Positions 55,801 through 64,000 of a DNA stretch of 64,000 bases are shown in pieces. Source of the DNA: Dendrophyllia cribrosa (lineage: Eukaryota; Cnidaria; Anthozoa; Scleractinia; Dendrophylliidae); the NCBI GenBank assembly GCA_024195265.1, contig JAJLRJ010000006.1, forward strand, positions 32,027,434 to 32,091,433, in the 5' to 3' direction. The stretch's first letter is position 1. Every line of letters starts with the position of its first letter. Position numbers and translations under genes: made by a program. The notes under the pieces were generated by a model. The model saw only the letters and a program-made list of their open reading frames with translations, made no database searches and had not been told where the DNA came from.

Positions 55801-58800
55801 GCATTTGCCAAATTTTAGCACAAAATTTTTCGGGGAGCATCCCCCAGACCTCTCTAGAAAGGCACTTGCAAGCATGCTAAATGGGCGCTAACGTGCTCAT
55901 TTATCTCTCATGCAAATTTTATGACCCCCTCTTTTCCATCCCTGTAATACAATCTTTCCAAAACCTCACACAAGCACCCTTGTCACTTTTATATGGAAGT
56001 CCCCTCGCCCCAATATAATGGGCGACCTCTAAAGTACAGATACAGTTTTTTTATTGTTGTCCGATGATGTTTACAGTTAGTTTTAATTTTTTTTTTCAGG
56101 TATCATTCATTTGATTACCAATCTGTTTTTCCAGGTTCCTGTGGGAATATTGATCGAGAGGGAGATTGGGTATGTCTGTAGTGTACACTTGTTCTGTAAA
56201 GGAACATGTAGCAAAACTGTTTAATATCTTTATGAAGAGAAGATAGAAAATATTCTATGCATCTCATTTGGCAAATCTAATGTATTATGTTACTAGAGAT
56301 GTTGCGGGTAAAATCTGGTCTCAGGTTCAGTGTTCAATTTACATGTAGGTTAATGTATACCGGTACCCAGTATGTAATCCAGGTAAGCTAACCCTAACCC
56401 TAACACAAAGCTAACTAACACACTACTGGCTACATTATTGTATCTTTGTGCTAGGGTACTCAGAGGGTTAGTTTTGTGTTAGGGTTAGGATTAGGATTTG
56501 ATTAGGGAAGCAGGGGTGTCGTGGTGAGAGCACTCGCCTCCCACCAATGTGGCCCGAGTTCGATTCCCGGCTCTGGCGTCATATGTGGGTTGAGTTTGTT
56601 ATTGGTTCTCATCCTTGCTCCGAGGGTTTTTCTCCGGGTACTCCGGTGTCATATGTGGGTTGAGTTTGTTGTTGGTTCTCATCCTTGCTCCGAGGGTTTT
56701 TCTCCGGGTACTCCGGTGTCATATGTGGGTTGAGTTTGTTATTGGTTCTCGTCCTTGCTCCGAGGGTTTTTCTCCGAGTACTCCAGTGTCATATGTGGGT
56801 TGAGTTTGTTGTTGGTTCTCATCCTTGCTCCGAGGGTTTTTCTCCGGGTACTCCGGTGTCATATGTGGGTTGAGTTTGTTATTGGTTCTCATCCTTGCTC
56901 CGAGGGTTTTTCTCCGGGTACTCTGGTTTTTCTCCCTCCACAAAAAACAACATTTCCAAATTCCAATTCGATCCGGAATTCGAGGGCCACAGGTTTGTCC
57001 GTCTGAGACTATAAGTGCTACCCTCGTTAAATATTTAACAACTATTCACCGAAGTGGAGGTGGGTAGTGGTGGATATTTACCGAGCCGCGAAGCGGCAAG
57101 GTAAATATCCACCACTACCCACCTACACTGAGGTGAATAGTTGTTTTAGTATATACTGAAACAGTGAGATAATATAACGAAAATGATGCTTTTTAACTCA
57201 TTTATTCCTTTCATCGATTACAATTTTCGCACGCAAATTGCTGGGAGGTGAATAGCACTTGCTATTCTGAGTTTCAGTAGCCAATCAGAGTGCGCCAACA
57301 ATGCTATCCACTGTTTTAGTATATACTAATTAAGTTATTTATTTATTTATTGAATACTGGATAACCTATGTTCAATACTGATTCAACCTGAGAATGGATG
57401 TTACCTGCAACAGAGACTCAACTCCACCCAGAACATAAACAATTCCAAATTGGTTTAGTTTTACCCCTCACATACTTCAACTCGTGAAATCCCGACCCTT
57501 TCATATATACCTCCAGCCTAAAAAAGGTACCCCTTTCGGGCGGAGCATCCCCGTATAGCCCATTATAGGGAGTACCCCCCCCCCCCCCCCCCAGGAGTTT
57601 TACTAACCAATACCATACTGTACCTACTTTACAACATGCAATCGACTGTATCTGTATACTTTTAATTAATAGTTTTCATTAAGTTTGATATGAAGGCTCT
57701 AGCTGTTTCTTCTTCCAAGGGAGGGTTTCTTTAACTAACCGTGTAATTGTTTATGTTCTTAGAACTGTGCGTATATGCTTAATATACCTTATAAGTGGAA
57801 TTGGTGGCAATTTATTTTGTGGACTTTTTAATCCACTTACCCCCCAGGTAAGTTCATGCTTTTATAGTTACATTTTTAACAAATTTATTAAAACTCTTGA
57901 GTTGTCATCAGTGAACATTCACAGTCTGCGCAGTCATTCTTTGCTTTTGAGCTCTGACTCACTCTCTTTAAGCAGTCCTTCCCCTGTGATGACTTTCTCA
58001 AATCCTTGGACTTTTTATCCTGTCAGTCCAGAATCAAATCCGTGTTCTAGCTGTTAAATCAATCTGTGAAATCCTTACTGTGATCAACAATTGAAGTGGA
58101 AGCTGTTTACCGGCTGAAAATGATTTAAATAACTGGTCCAGCTTTAACGGTTCTTTACTGTCATCTGGAATAATCGACTAATCATATCAGTATGAAAGGT
58201 ACTGAGCTGAATTCACCAAAAGTAAAGTTAATGACTGGTCCTGAGGGAAACAGTGAATTTTGTTTCCCTCGAATCTCGATGTTTCCCGAGACGCACTGTT
58301 TCCCGAGGGATCAGTCATAAGTGATTCACAACACAGTTTGAAAAACGCGCCAAGCACTCGAGGTAAACATCAATCGCATAATCATGTCACCTTTTGTCAC
58401 GGTATGATCACGTGCGCTAGCGGGCAACAGTGCAATGTTACCCTCTGGCGCCAAAATTGTTGCCCGCTTTCGCAAATGTTGCCCACTTAGGACAATTGGC
58501 GGGAAACAGTTTGTTTGTTTAATGTCATGTGACCATGAATCAACCAATCAACGCGCGCGTTGTATTGAGAAAAACTCCAGCTATACAACAACGCTATTTA
58601 TAATGCAGCGTCATTGATTAGGTGAATGAAATCCTAAAGTGTGAGTGTTCAAATGAAAGCTATTGAGTAGTAGTCTCTTGTGGTACTAATAATGTACAAG
58701 GTGGTTGTAACTTTTGAGTCTGAGTCTGTGAATGAAATCCTACTGAGCAGTACTTTCCTGTGGTACTGTTTATTATGCTGTACAAGGTGGTTCTAACTTT

Positions 58801-61263
58801 CACTTTTGAAAAATCAGCTAAAAATATATTGATGATATTTGCCTTTAGCGCTTTTATCGTGCTCAAAGGTGGCTCTCATTAGAAATGCGTCGCAAATGTC
58901 GTTGCCTTGAGATTCTATTCAGCGCAGTGAAAGGCAACTCGATCGGTGCTTCAGACGCTTTGTTATGTACATATTCCGGTGTACTATATTGCAAGGCAAA
59001 ATGACAACCCGTTACCGTTGTTTTATAAATCTTAATACATCAGGAAATGTCTAATGATGGGAAGACCTTTTTCCCAAGATTGATAAGAGACTCGAACGCT
59101 CTACCATATCAGTGATATTAAATGTAAAGAAACCTAAGCAGAATTTAAGCAAGCCTTGGATATGCACTTTTTCTGAACCTTATTATTTTACTGAACTTTT
59201 TTAGAAGTTGCACCATGCACTGTACTTGATATTATCTTTGACCTACGCTTGCACTTAGCACTGTTTATTTCTTGATTTTAATCTTGGCGACCCCTTTACC
59301 AAGTACCTATGTAGATATAGATGTCTACGAGGTCGGGTTAACTCCAAGGTTTAAGTTTCTGGACTATATCCGAAAGCGTGACAACTGAAAAGGTGAACGC
59401 TATTGATCATTGCCCCCGTACATGTATTGTGCTGTTTATCTTTCAACAACAGCAACAAACATTGGCCCCGTTCAAGCCTGAATTTTTTTCAGGGTGCTTT
59501 TTCAACTGCCTCAGTTGATAGCACACTAACATTGATTTTGTTGGCAGGTTGGTGCTTCAGGTGCCCTGTTTGGACTCATTGGTTTTCTGATTGTGAAATT
59601 GCTTCAACTGAAACATGACGTTAAGCGTCCTTGCTGCGAAGCGCTCTTTTTACTGGTCGTGGCTCTTGCCAGTTTTGGTAAGTACTATTATTAGCTGCAA
59701 AATGTTTCACACATCGACCCCGAATAATTCCATTTTGGTACGTCTTTCTGCTACTGCCAGTTTCTGATTGGTGAACGTATTGGCGGTTAACATAATGCGA
59801 TTACCAGGAAATCGGTGAACGTAATGCGAATATACAGCTATTTCAATTTAGGTTGTCGGATGAGAACTCAAGCGTACGCAACGAGACCGCAAGTTACTAT
59901 GGGTAGTTGTAAATTGGTCTTACACTGTAGCTTAAGTTCGCGGTTTTTGCGTTTGTTAGTGCGATGAGTGAGGTGGATATTAGCGCCATAAATGTGTGCC
60001 TTCACTGTATGGACGAGGCATTTTAATTTGCTTTCGTCAACTTATCGTATTCATAAAAATCCCAAGGTACCTTGCGGTCTCGTTGCGTACGCTTGAAGCT
60101 ATCATCCGACAACCTAAATTAAAATAGCTGTATATAGCAGGCGTTCCTTCCCTTCTCCCCCTCTCCTTGTTCGCGCACCCTCCCCGTTTACGCCTGCCAC
60201 GCAGGCTCATACGAAACCAGACGAAACGCTGTTGTTCTAAAAATAACTACAAACGACAAAAAACAACAATTAATAACTAACTGTTCAACAGGCTCTCCAC
60301 TTCCTAATGATATTGATAATGCTATTTCTACTAAATCAAGAAATCACTACACACGATCTAATGGTTAAACACTTTGAAATGCAATGCTATTAACTATACA
60401 GTTAGCTTACAAATTCTATAAGCAGTAAACTTGGCTCTCCACTGAGCCTACACTTTTACATTCATGACTTAAGTAATGATCCGCATAAGAAGGAAAGTGC
60501 TAACGGCAATGCACGATGGAATGTCAACTTTTTTCATTGTTACAACTGGTGATCTCATTGGCCTAGACTCAAAGACCACTTAAAAGTTAGGTTTCAAGTG
60601 GCATTTTGTTTGTTTTTTTAAAGGTTTCATGTAATTTAAGACCCAATCGCAAAACATGCAAATTTTTAAAGAAATTGTATTTGAGGAACTTTATCAAAGA
60701 AGCAAAATTATTAGCTATTGTCTTCTGCTATTTTGATTGGTTAAGCACGAACATTTCCTAAAATTTATCTGACGTAAATGGATATTCTTTATTTTTATAC
60801 TGAAATATAATTATAAACCATTAGCTCCTCCTCTATTCTTGAAATCAAAGACATTCTATGTGAGAAAGAGCCAATGCCGCAGAACAATGAAGTTCACTGT
60901 AGTTCTTATGTGGAGCGTTACTTAATTAATAATCCTATTTTTATTTCAGCCCTGGGGACATTGCCATACATTGGAAACTTCGTGCACATTGGAGGTTTTT
61001 TGTTCGGAATTTTCGCTTCATTAGCGCTGCTTCCGAGAACGACCTATCGCTTTAGGAACTTGGCAGTTAATACTTCTTTAAAAGGGATTTTTATCGTGAT
61101 CCTTCTCATTTTGTTGGTTGGTATGTTTCTTGCGTTCTTCTTGGTGAAGAACGTTAGGGAATTCTGTTCGTGGTGCCATTATGTCGATTGTGTGCCCTAC
61201 ACAAAGAACTTCTGCCCTAATATGGACTCGGATGGATTTTCAGACAATGGGAACGTATCTTAA
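48782..61263 (+). CDS. iRhom-like rhomboid with intact catalytic residues, complete 9-exon gene
   Basis: Coding exons: 48782-48818, 49280-49704, 52107-52219, 52787-52943, 54827-54941, 56100-56169, 57763-57847, 59548-59677, 60950-61263. All GT-AG junctions keep phase, giving 481 aa. There is a short cytosolic N-terminus (about 70 aa) and TM1 at about 71-90 (PLFIGLVTIIHCGLIIYICV). A long Cys-rich luminal loop has LRPCCLGLHSQC and LLCSDVNCLDDICG, matching the iRhom homology domain. The rhomboid core has WYRLITPIFLHLGIIHLITN, then GASGALFG and FVHIGGFLFG. By position, H281/H286, N290, Ser338 and His390 match the oxyanion Asn and the Ser/His dyad of active rhomboids (Ser-His spacing 52). The C-terminus CSWCHYVDCVPYTKNFC resembles iRhom tails. 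Human iRhoms have a Pro-altered, Ser-less GPAG here, so this looks like an active-site-bearing relative. Activity is inferred, not shown. Confidence 0.9.
49280..49704 (+). CDS. Rhomboid gene exon 2: cytosolic segment, TM1 and start of luminal loop
   Basis: The acceptor ATTTTCAG precedes GRRYSRKPSID. The cytosolic part is Ser/Arg-rich (RRRQRSSTVDPRTSVEDLPP), followed by TM1 and a luminal segment containing DLLLINKFGF and GPNTSFLVQIGAKFGP. The last block corresponds to the iRhom region that leads into the cysteine-rich loop. The donor is GGACCT|GTAAGT. Confidence 0.88.
49805..49841. repeat. Poly(G) tract of about 37 bases
   Basis: An uninterrupted G run, the longest in the window, in rhomboid intron 2 about 100 bp after exon 2. 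Confidence 0.95.
50037..50933. mobile_element. Possible ~0.9-kb TIR element
   Basis: AGCAAGGTTCAAAATA at the left and ATTTTGAACCCTGCT at the right are inverted; a third related word (AGCAGGGTTCAAATTT) occurs at about 50693. No coding content. Ends are short, so this is tentative. Confidence 0.4.
53442..53467. repeat. Poly(G) tract of about 26 bases
   Basis: A long G run in rhomboid intron 4, followed by TAGCATACCCCCGGAGG; part of the recurring poly(G) theme. Confidence 0.9.
54166..54700. mobile_element. G/C-tract element interrupted by a MITE
   Basis: A G-rich left end and a CACCCCCCCC right end bracket CCCCTAAAAGGTAAC words and TTTTATATGGAAGTTCCC, as in 3425-3762. The MITE at 54335-54570 lies inside it. 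Confidence 0.6.
54335..54570. mobile_element. MITE (GTGAACTTTAGAT end), copy 2
   Basis: It shares GTACTCGTACTC, TGTCGGTCCTTC and GTTTGAAACGTT-like blocks with 32329-32529 in rearranged sense. The right end is degraded (AAAATTCGCT). Confidence 0.6.
54827..54941 (+). CDS. Rhomboid gene exon 5: LCS..C..DDICG motif and first catalytic-core helix
   Basis: The acceptor AATGGTGTAG is chosen over a CAG 13 bp downstream because only it keeps frame with exon 4 (which ends HWHKDK) and yields LLCSDVNCLDDICG, like LCSQVHCMDDVCG of iRhoms. The exon ends FLHL, with a Gly completed by exon 6, so the HxxxxHxxxN motif spans exons 5 and 6. The polypyrimidine tract before the acceptor is weak. Confidence 0.82.
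55120..55590. mobile_element. TIR element packed with CAACACCGC words
   Basis: GGGGGACATTGGGG at the left and CCCCAATGTCCCCC at the right. ACACCGCAACACCGC-type words cluster at both ends and are sparse in the middle. Rhomboid intron 5. Confidence 0.75.
56386..56499. repeat. Foldback containing telomere-like CCCTAA/TTAGGG words
   Basis: CTAACCCTAACCCTAACACA at the left and TTTTGTGTTAGGGTTAGGAT at the right are inverted around a ~50-bp loop. Only two to three hexamer units occur per arm. Confidence 0.7.
56505..57010 (+). mobile_element. tRNA-derived SINE with a five-fold internal 70-bp repeat (copy 2)
   Basis: The head GTCGTGGTGAGAGCACTCGC and B box GAGTTCGATTCCC match the copy at 2375-2640. 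The body unit starting CATATGTGGGTTGAGTTTGT (70 bp) is repeated at 56580, 56650, 56720, 56790 and 56860 and is single in copy 1. The 3' part continues ACATTTCCAAATTCC. Confidence 0.88.
57040..57330. mobile_element. MITE with perfect inner palindrome
   Basis: GGTGGGTAGTGGTGGATATT and complement flank GAGCCGCGAAGCGGC at 57059-57124. Outer sequence GTTTTAGTATATACT appears at 57141 and again at 57312, suggesting compound structure or two copies. Confidence 0.75.
57577..57593. repeat. Poly(C) tract
   Basis: About 16 C follow CCATTATAGGGAGTAC; preceded by AAAAAAGGTACCCCTTTC, again the GGTACC-type word found with other G/C tracts. Confidence 0.85.
58232..58596. mobile_element. MITE family C, uninterrupted copy
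   Basis: It runs from TAATGACTGGTCCTGAGGGA to AACTCCAGCTATACAACAAC, contiguous where the copy at 38837-39893 has two insertions. The internal inverted pair GACTGGTCCTGAGGGAAACA / GTTTCCCGAGGGATCAGTC forms its left third. Rhomboid intron 7. Confidence 0.85.
59548..59677 (+). CDS. Rhomboid gene exon 8: GASG catalytic-serine helix
   Basis: The exon opens in phase 0 with VGASGALFGLIGFLIVKLL. The GxSGxxxG motif carries the nucleophile Ser338 and the helix-packing glycines of active rhomboids. It continues with HDVKRPCCEALFLLVVALAS and a donor TTTTG|GTAAGT. Confidence 0.9.
59833..60132. mobile_element. Foldback element with ~65-bp arms
   Basis: TACAGCTATTTCAATTTAGG at the left and complement AATTAAAATAGCTGTA at the right; the arms include AAGCGTACGCAACGAGACCG. 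Rhomboid intron 8. Confidence 0.9.
60469..60928 (-). repeat. Dispersed repeat family B, copy 2
   Basis: It starts TTAAGTAATGATCCGCATAA and ends AGTTCTTATGTGGAGCGTTA then CTTAA. About 90% identical by eye to 63490-63946. It ends about 20 bp upstream of rhomboid exon 9. Confidence 0.88.
60950..61263 (+). CDS. Rhomboid gene exon 9: catalytic-His helix, last TM and C-terminus
   Basis: The acceptor TTATTTCAG is followed by ALGTLPYIGNFVHIGGFLFG, in which His390 sits in the H-x-x-G-x-x-x-G helix motif of the catalytic histidine. A last TM follows (FIVILLILLVGMFLAFFLV), then the CSWC...NFC tail and TAA. A dispersed ~460-bp repeat ends only about 20 bp before the acceptor. Confidence 0.9.
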
Positions 61264-61444
61264 AAGTGTCAGCCGTCTCTACCCGCGCTATAAAAGGGAT
61301 AGCTCCGCCCCCTCTTTGTCACACCATCACTGCTTCAACGGCTAGCGACACTGCGAGCAAAACGGAGGAAGACCGTTGCCCCCCAAAATGGGTCTAATTC
61401 TACCTTCACCAGTTCAGTCTTGTATAGGATTTATCTTTCACGAA

Positions 61445-61450
61445 AATAAA
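61445..61450 (+). terminator. Poly(A) signal AATAAA of the rhomboid gene
   Basis: A canonical AATAAA lies 182 bases after the rhomboid stop codon, with an A/T-rich stretch following. No better signal is seen nearer the stop. Confidence 0.55.
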
Positions 61451-61665
61451 ACTAAAAATATTATTTGAATTTATGCGCCTTTTAGCATGAATATAACATT
61501 TTAGCTTGCCAAATTTGAATTTCGCGCCGGTAACGGTTCCCCATTGGCGAGAGGACGCACGTGATGTTGACAGTTCGGTGTCAAGTGTGAAATGACTGGA
61601 AATAGAAATAATAATAATATTATCGTAAATAGATGCGATGTTAAAAAATTACATGCTTGATATTT

Positions 61666-61673
<8 letters not shown>

Positions 61674-61708
<35 letters not shown>

Positions 61709-61737
61709 ACAATGGCTCGCCTTCGGCTCGCCATTGT

Positions 61738-61772
<35 letters not shown>
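61674..61772. mobile_element. Near-perfect palindrome (~47-bp arms)
   Basis: GATAAAATATGAGCGGGAGA to its exact complement, with a small GC-rich loop (CTCGCCTTCGGCTCG). It could form a cruciform or a very stable hairpin. Confidence 0.93.
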
Positions 61773-62211
61773 GTACTTATGAAATGAAACAATGAGTAGA
61801 GATCCGTATGAAAAGTTAATGCATACTAATTAGCTGAGCGGTTGTCTCTATCAAAAGTTAATGCTACTGTTTAATAATTCATCAACTCAGTTGATTTGTA
61901 TTGGGGTTTACAAACCTTCATTAAATTTTCATTTCTTTTGTACTTTCCTTATGAATTACTAATGAATTTTATAAGAAATGTATAGGGAATAGCTTAGAAA
62001 AGTCAAAGCTTAGACTGACATGTGTAGCATTACCGAAGCAACATTAACACAAGGCGTGATATGAACAGATATCCCGGCCCCTTTTTCCGCCGTTTCTTCT
62101 TTCCTATGAAGTTCAGAACGCCTCCATATTATATCACTAAACTCTGCCTATCTCGGCGGCCAGCCTCTCCTTCAATGATGCTTCATTCAAACCGCTATAA
62201 AGCGAAAACGC

Positions 62212-62388
62212 AGGAAAAATCCCAAATTTATTTTTATAAAATATTGAAAAACAAATGGTACCATGCAAAAGTGCTGCTGAAGAGGTTTTTTTTGAATGGT
62301 CACATCATAGGATTTCGTCCACAGACTCAAAAGTTAGAACTACACTACATGTCTCCGTTATTGGCTCTGCCGGGAGTGAAAAGGTTAA
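62212..62388 (-). mobile_element. MITE family A, degraded minus-strand copy
   Basis: The monomer reads on the minus strand as TTTTGAGTCTGTGGACGAAA followed by CCTATGATGTGACCATTC. Only the TTAACCTTTTCACTCCCGG end is well kept. Confidence 0.8.
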
Positions 62389-62431
62389 GCGGTCACTCTC
62401 TATTAAGTGGTCAGTTAAATTACTGTTAACC

Positions 62432-62673
62432 TGGGCTCGGTTGTTTGAAAGCCGATTAACGCTAATCCCGGATTAAAAGTTAACCGAGGATTTCATTTCT
62501 CTGTTTCATAATGTTTTCAAAAGGTCATTTATAGCTAGTATAGTGAAGACAGGTTAAAGTCGAAACTGAAGGGCAGAAAACTTTGGAAAATTTTCAGTTG
62601 TTGAGTTATTTAACTGGATTCAAAATCGACGCTAATCCTGGGTTAGCTCAATCGTGCTTTGAACAACCCAGCC
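62432..62673. mobile_element. TIR element (TGGGCTCGGTTGTTTGAA ends)
   Basis: TGGGCTCGGTTGTTTGAAAG and GCTTTGAACAACCCAGCCC are inverted ends. Both arms carry CTAATCC-type words. A Tigger-like word (AGCGGTCA) lies on each side (62390, 62769), so it may be inserted in an older MITE. Confidence 0.75.
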
Positions 62674-63173
62674 CTGAGCTTTATTTAGCGTCGCGGTCAC
62701 CTTTTCCTACGACCCAACGAGTTGCTTTTATTATATTCACCTGTATTAAACTGTTAACCTGTATCAAGCGGTCAGTTAGCCATTCTCCAATACAGGTTTT
62801 ACTGTATTTAGTTAGTTAAAGGTCTGCAAATATTTACAGTGTGTACAGAACAAATGAATAGTTCTGAGTAAACGAAAAAAATCTATTATATTTTGATCCA
62901 CGAGAGCCTTGTAATTAATAATGAACGTAAATGGGTGGCTGAACATCTTTCTACTTTACATTTCGGTCACGGAATAAAGATGTATATTAATTCAAAATGC
63001 ATCATTACATAAACGAAAGTCTACTTATCAGATGTATTTTATTAGTGTCGAATATAATAAGTTATAGTTGATATTTTTTTATGAAAATAAAAATGCTGTT
63101 CATATCGTGTCAAATTAGTTATTGTTTTGTGCGTAACCCCTTTCCTCCGGTCTGTACAAATAAATAACCCATG

Positions 63174-63996
63174 TTTAAGGCGGGACTCAACCTAAATTTG
63201 AATGAAATTTGGAGAGGTTTAAAGAAGGGATAGAAGAAGAAAATGATTTTTGGAACACCAACAGACAGTTGATACCCACGCAAGAGCACCCCAGGTTGCT
63301 AGTGTCCGACAAATTCTATCTTTAAAACTTCACTTAATCTTCAATATTTCTTATTTCTCTTAATTTTACAAATCCTTTGAGAAAAACTATTTCCTCCCAA
63401 ACGTACTCAAAAATCACCCGAAAATTTACAAAACGTGGGATAAGAATAGGGTTTTTTGGACTGCTTGAAACGTGAACGAGATATTTCCATTAAGTAACGC
63501 TCCACATAAGAACTACAGTAAACTTCATTGTTCTGCGGCATTGGCTCTTTCTCACATAGAATTTCTTTGATTTCAAATATAGGGGAGGAGCTAATGGTTT
63601 TTAATTATATTTCAGTATAAAAATAAAGAATATCCATTTGCGTCAGATAAATTTTAAGAAATGTTCGTGCTTAACCAATCAGAATAGCAGAAGACAATAG
63701 CTAATTATTTTGCTGTTTTGATGAAGTTCCCCAAATACAATTTCTTTAAAAATTTGCATGTTTTGCGATTGGGTCTTAAATTACATAAAACCTTTAAAAA
63801 ATCAAACAAAATGAACCTTGAAACCTAACTTTTCAGCGGTCTTTGAGTCTAGGCCAATGAGATCACCAGTTGTAACAATGAAAAAAGTTGACATTCCATC
63901 GTGCATTGCCGTTAGCACTTTCCTTCTTATGCGGATCATTACTTAAAGCCATGTCAAGTGGCGGAAAAATGGCGTTTTGGTTAAGTCCCGCCTTAA
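63174..63996. mobile_element. TIR element (TTTAAGGCGGGACTCAACC ends) containing repeat B
   Basis: TTTAAGGCGGGACTCAACC at 63174 and GGTTAAGTCCCGCCTTAA ending at 63996 are inverted. The internal 63490-63946 is repeat family B copy 3. Confidence 0.78.
63490..63946 (+). repeat. Dispersed repeat family B, copy 3
   Basis: TTAAGTAACGCTCCACATAA to GGATCATTACTTAA, as in the copies at 35756 and 60469. It is flanked by unrelated sequence inside the TIR element 63174-63996. Confidence 0.88.
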
Positions 63997-64000
63997 GCGC

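Overview
The window reads as nuclear DNA of an animal, most likely a cnidarian and probably an anthozoan (coral or sea-anemone type). It is AT-rich, its genes are split by GT-AG introns, the proteins are metazoan families, and the introns and intergenic DNA are packed with short foldback (MITE-like) elements, tRNA-derived SINEs, minisatellites and long poly(G)/poly(C) runs. No species can be fixed from sequence alone. All exon models below were built by hand from ORFs, splice consensus and codon phase. Every junction in the four main genes keeps frame.

Layout. (1) 1578-13310, minus strand: a complete 7-exon pecanex-like 4 gene (PCNX4, about 1244 aa). (2) 13311-21310: no gene seen. It holds foldbacks, microsatellites, a frameshifted retroelement remnant, a CR1/L2-type LINE 3' end and a 38-bp minisatellite. 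(3) 21311-29667, minus: a complete 4-exon FAM177-family gene (about 224 aa), with a heptamer array just 5' of its start codon. (4) 29820-32586: intergenic. (5) 32587-46408, minus, with a probable 5'UTR exon ending at 48023: a 9-coding-exon single-pass membrane protein (about 1287 aa) with 27 complete EGF domains plus one truncated, a TM helix and a cytoplasmic tail carrying an NPIY motif. (6) 48333-48632, minus: a possible two-exon small gene (68 aa). (7) 48782-61263, plus: a complete 9-exon rhomboid-superfamily gene (481 aa). It has the cysteine-rich loop and C-terminus typical of iRhoms but keeps the Ser/His/Asn active-site residues of a working rhomboid protease. (8) 61264-64000: foldback elements only.

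The most interesting item is the iRhom-like rhomboid with an apparently intact catalytic dyad. It lies head to head with a large EGF-repeat membrane protein, the broad type of molecule rhomboids and iRhoms act on. A functional link between the two is only a hypothesis. The mobile-element record is also notable: a multi-level transposon nest with an uninterrupted reference copy elsewhere in the window, a MITE family that carries and amplifies an internal ~90-bp repeat, a SINE with an internal 70-bp unit repeated five times, and a tRNA-like sequence inside a foldback.
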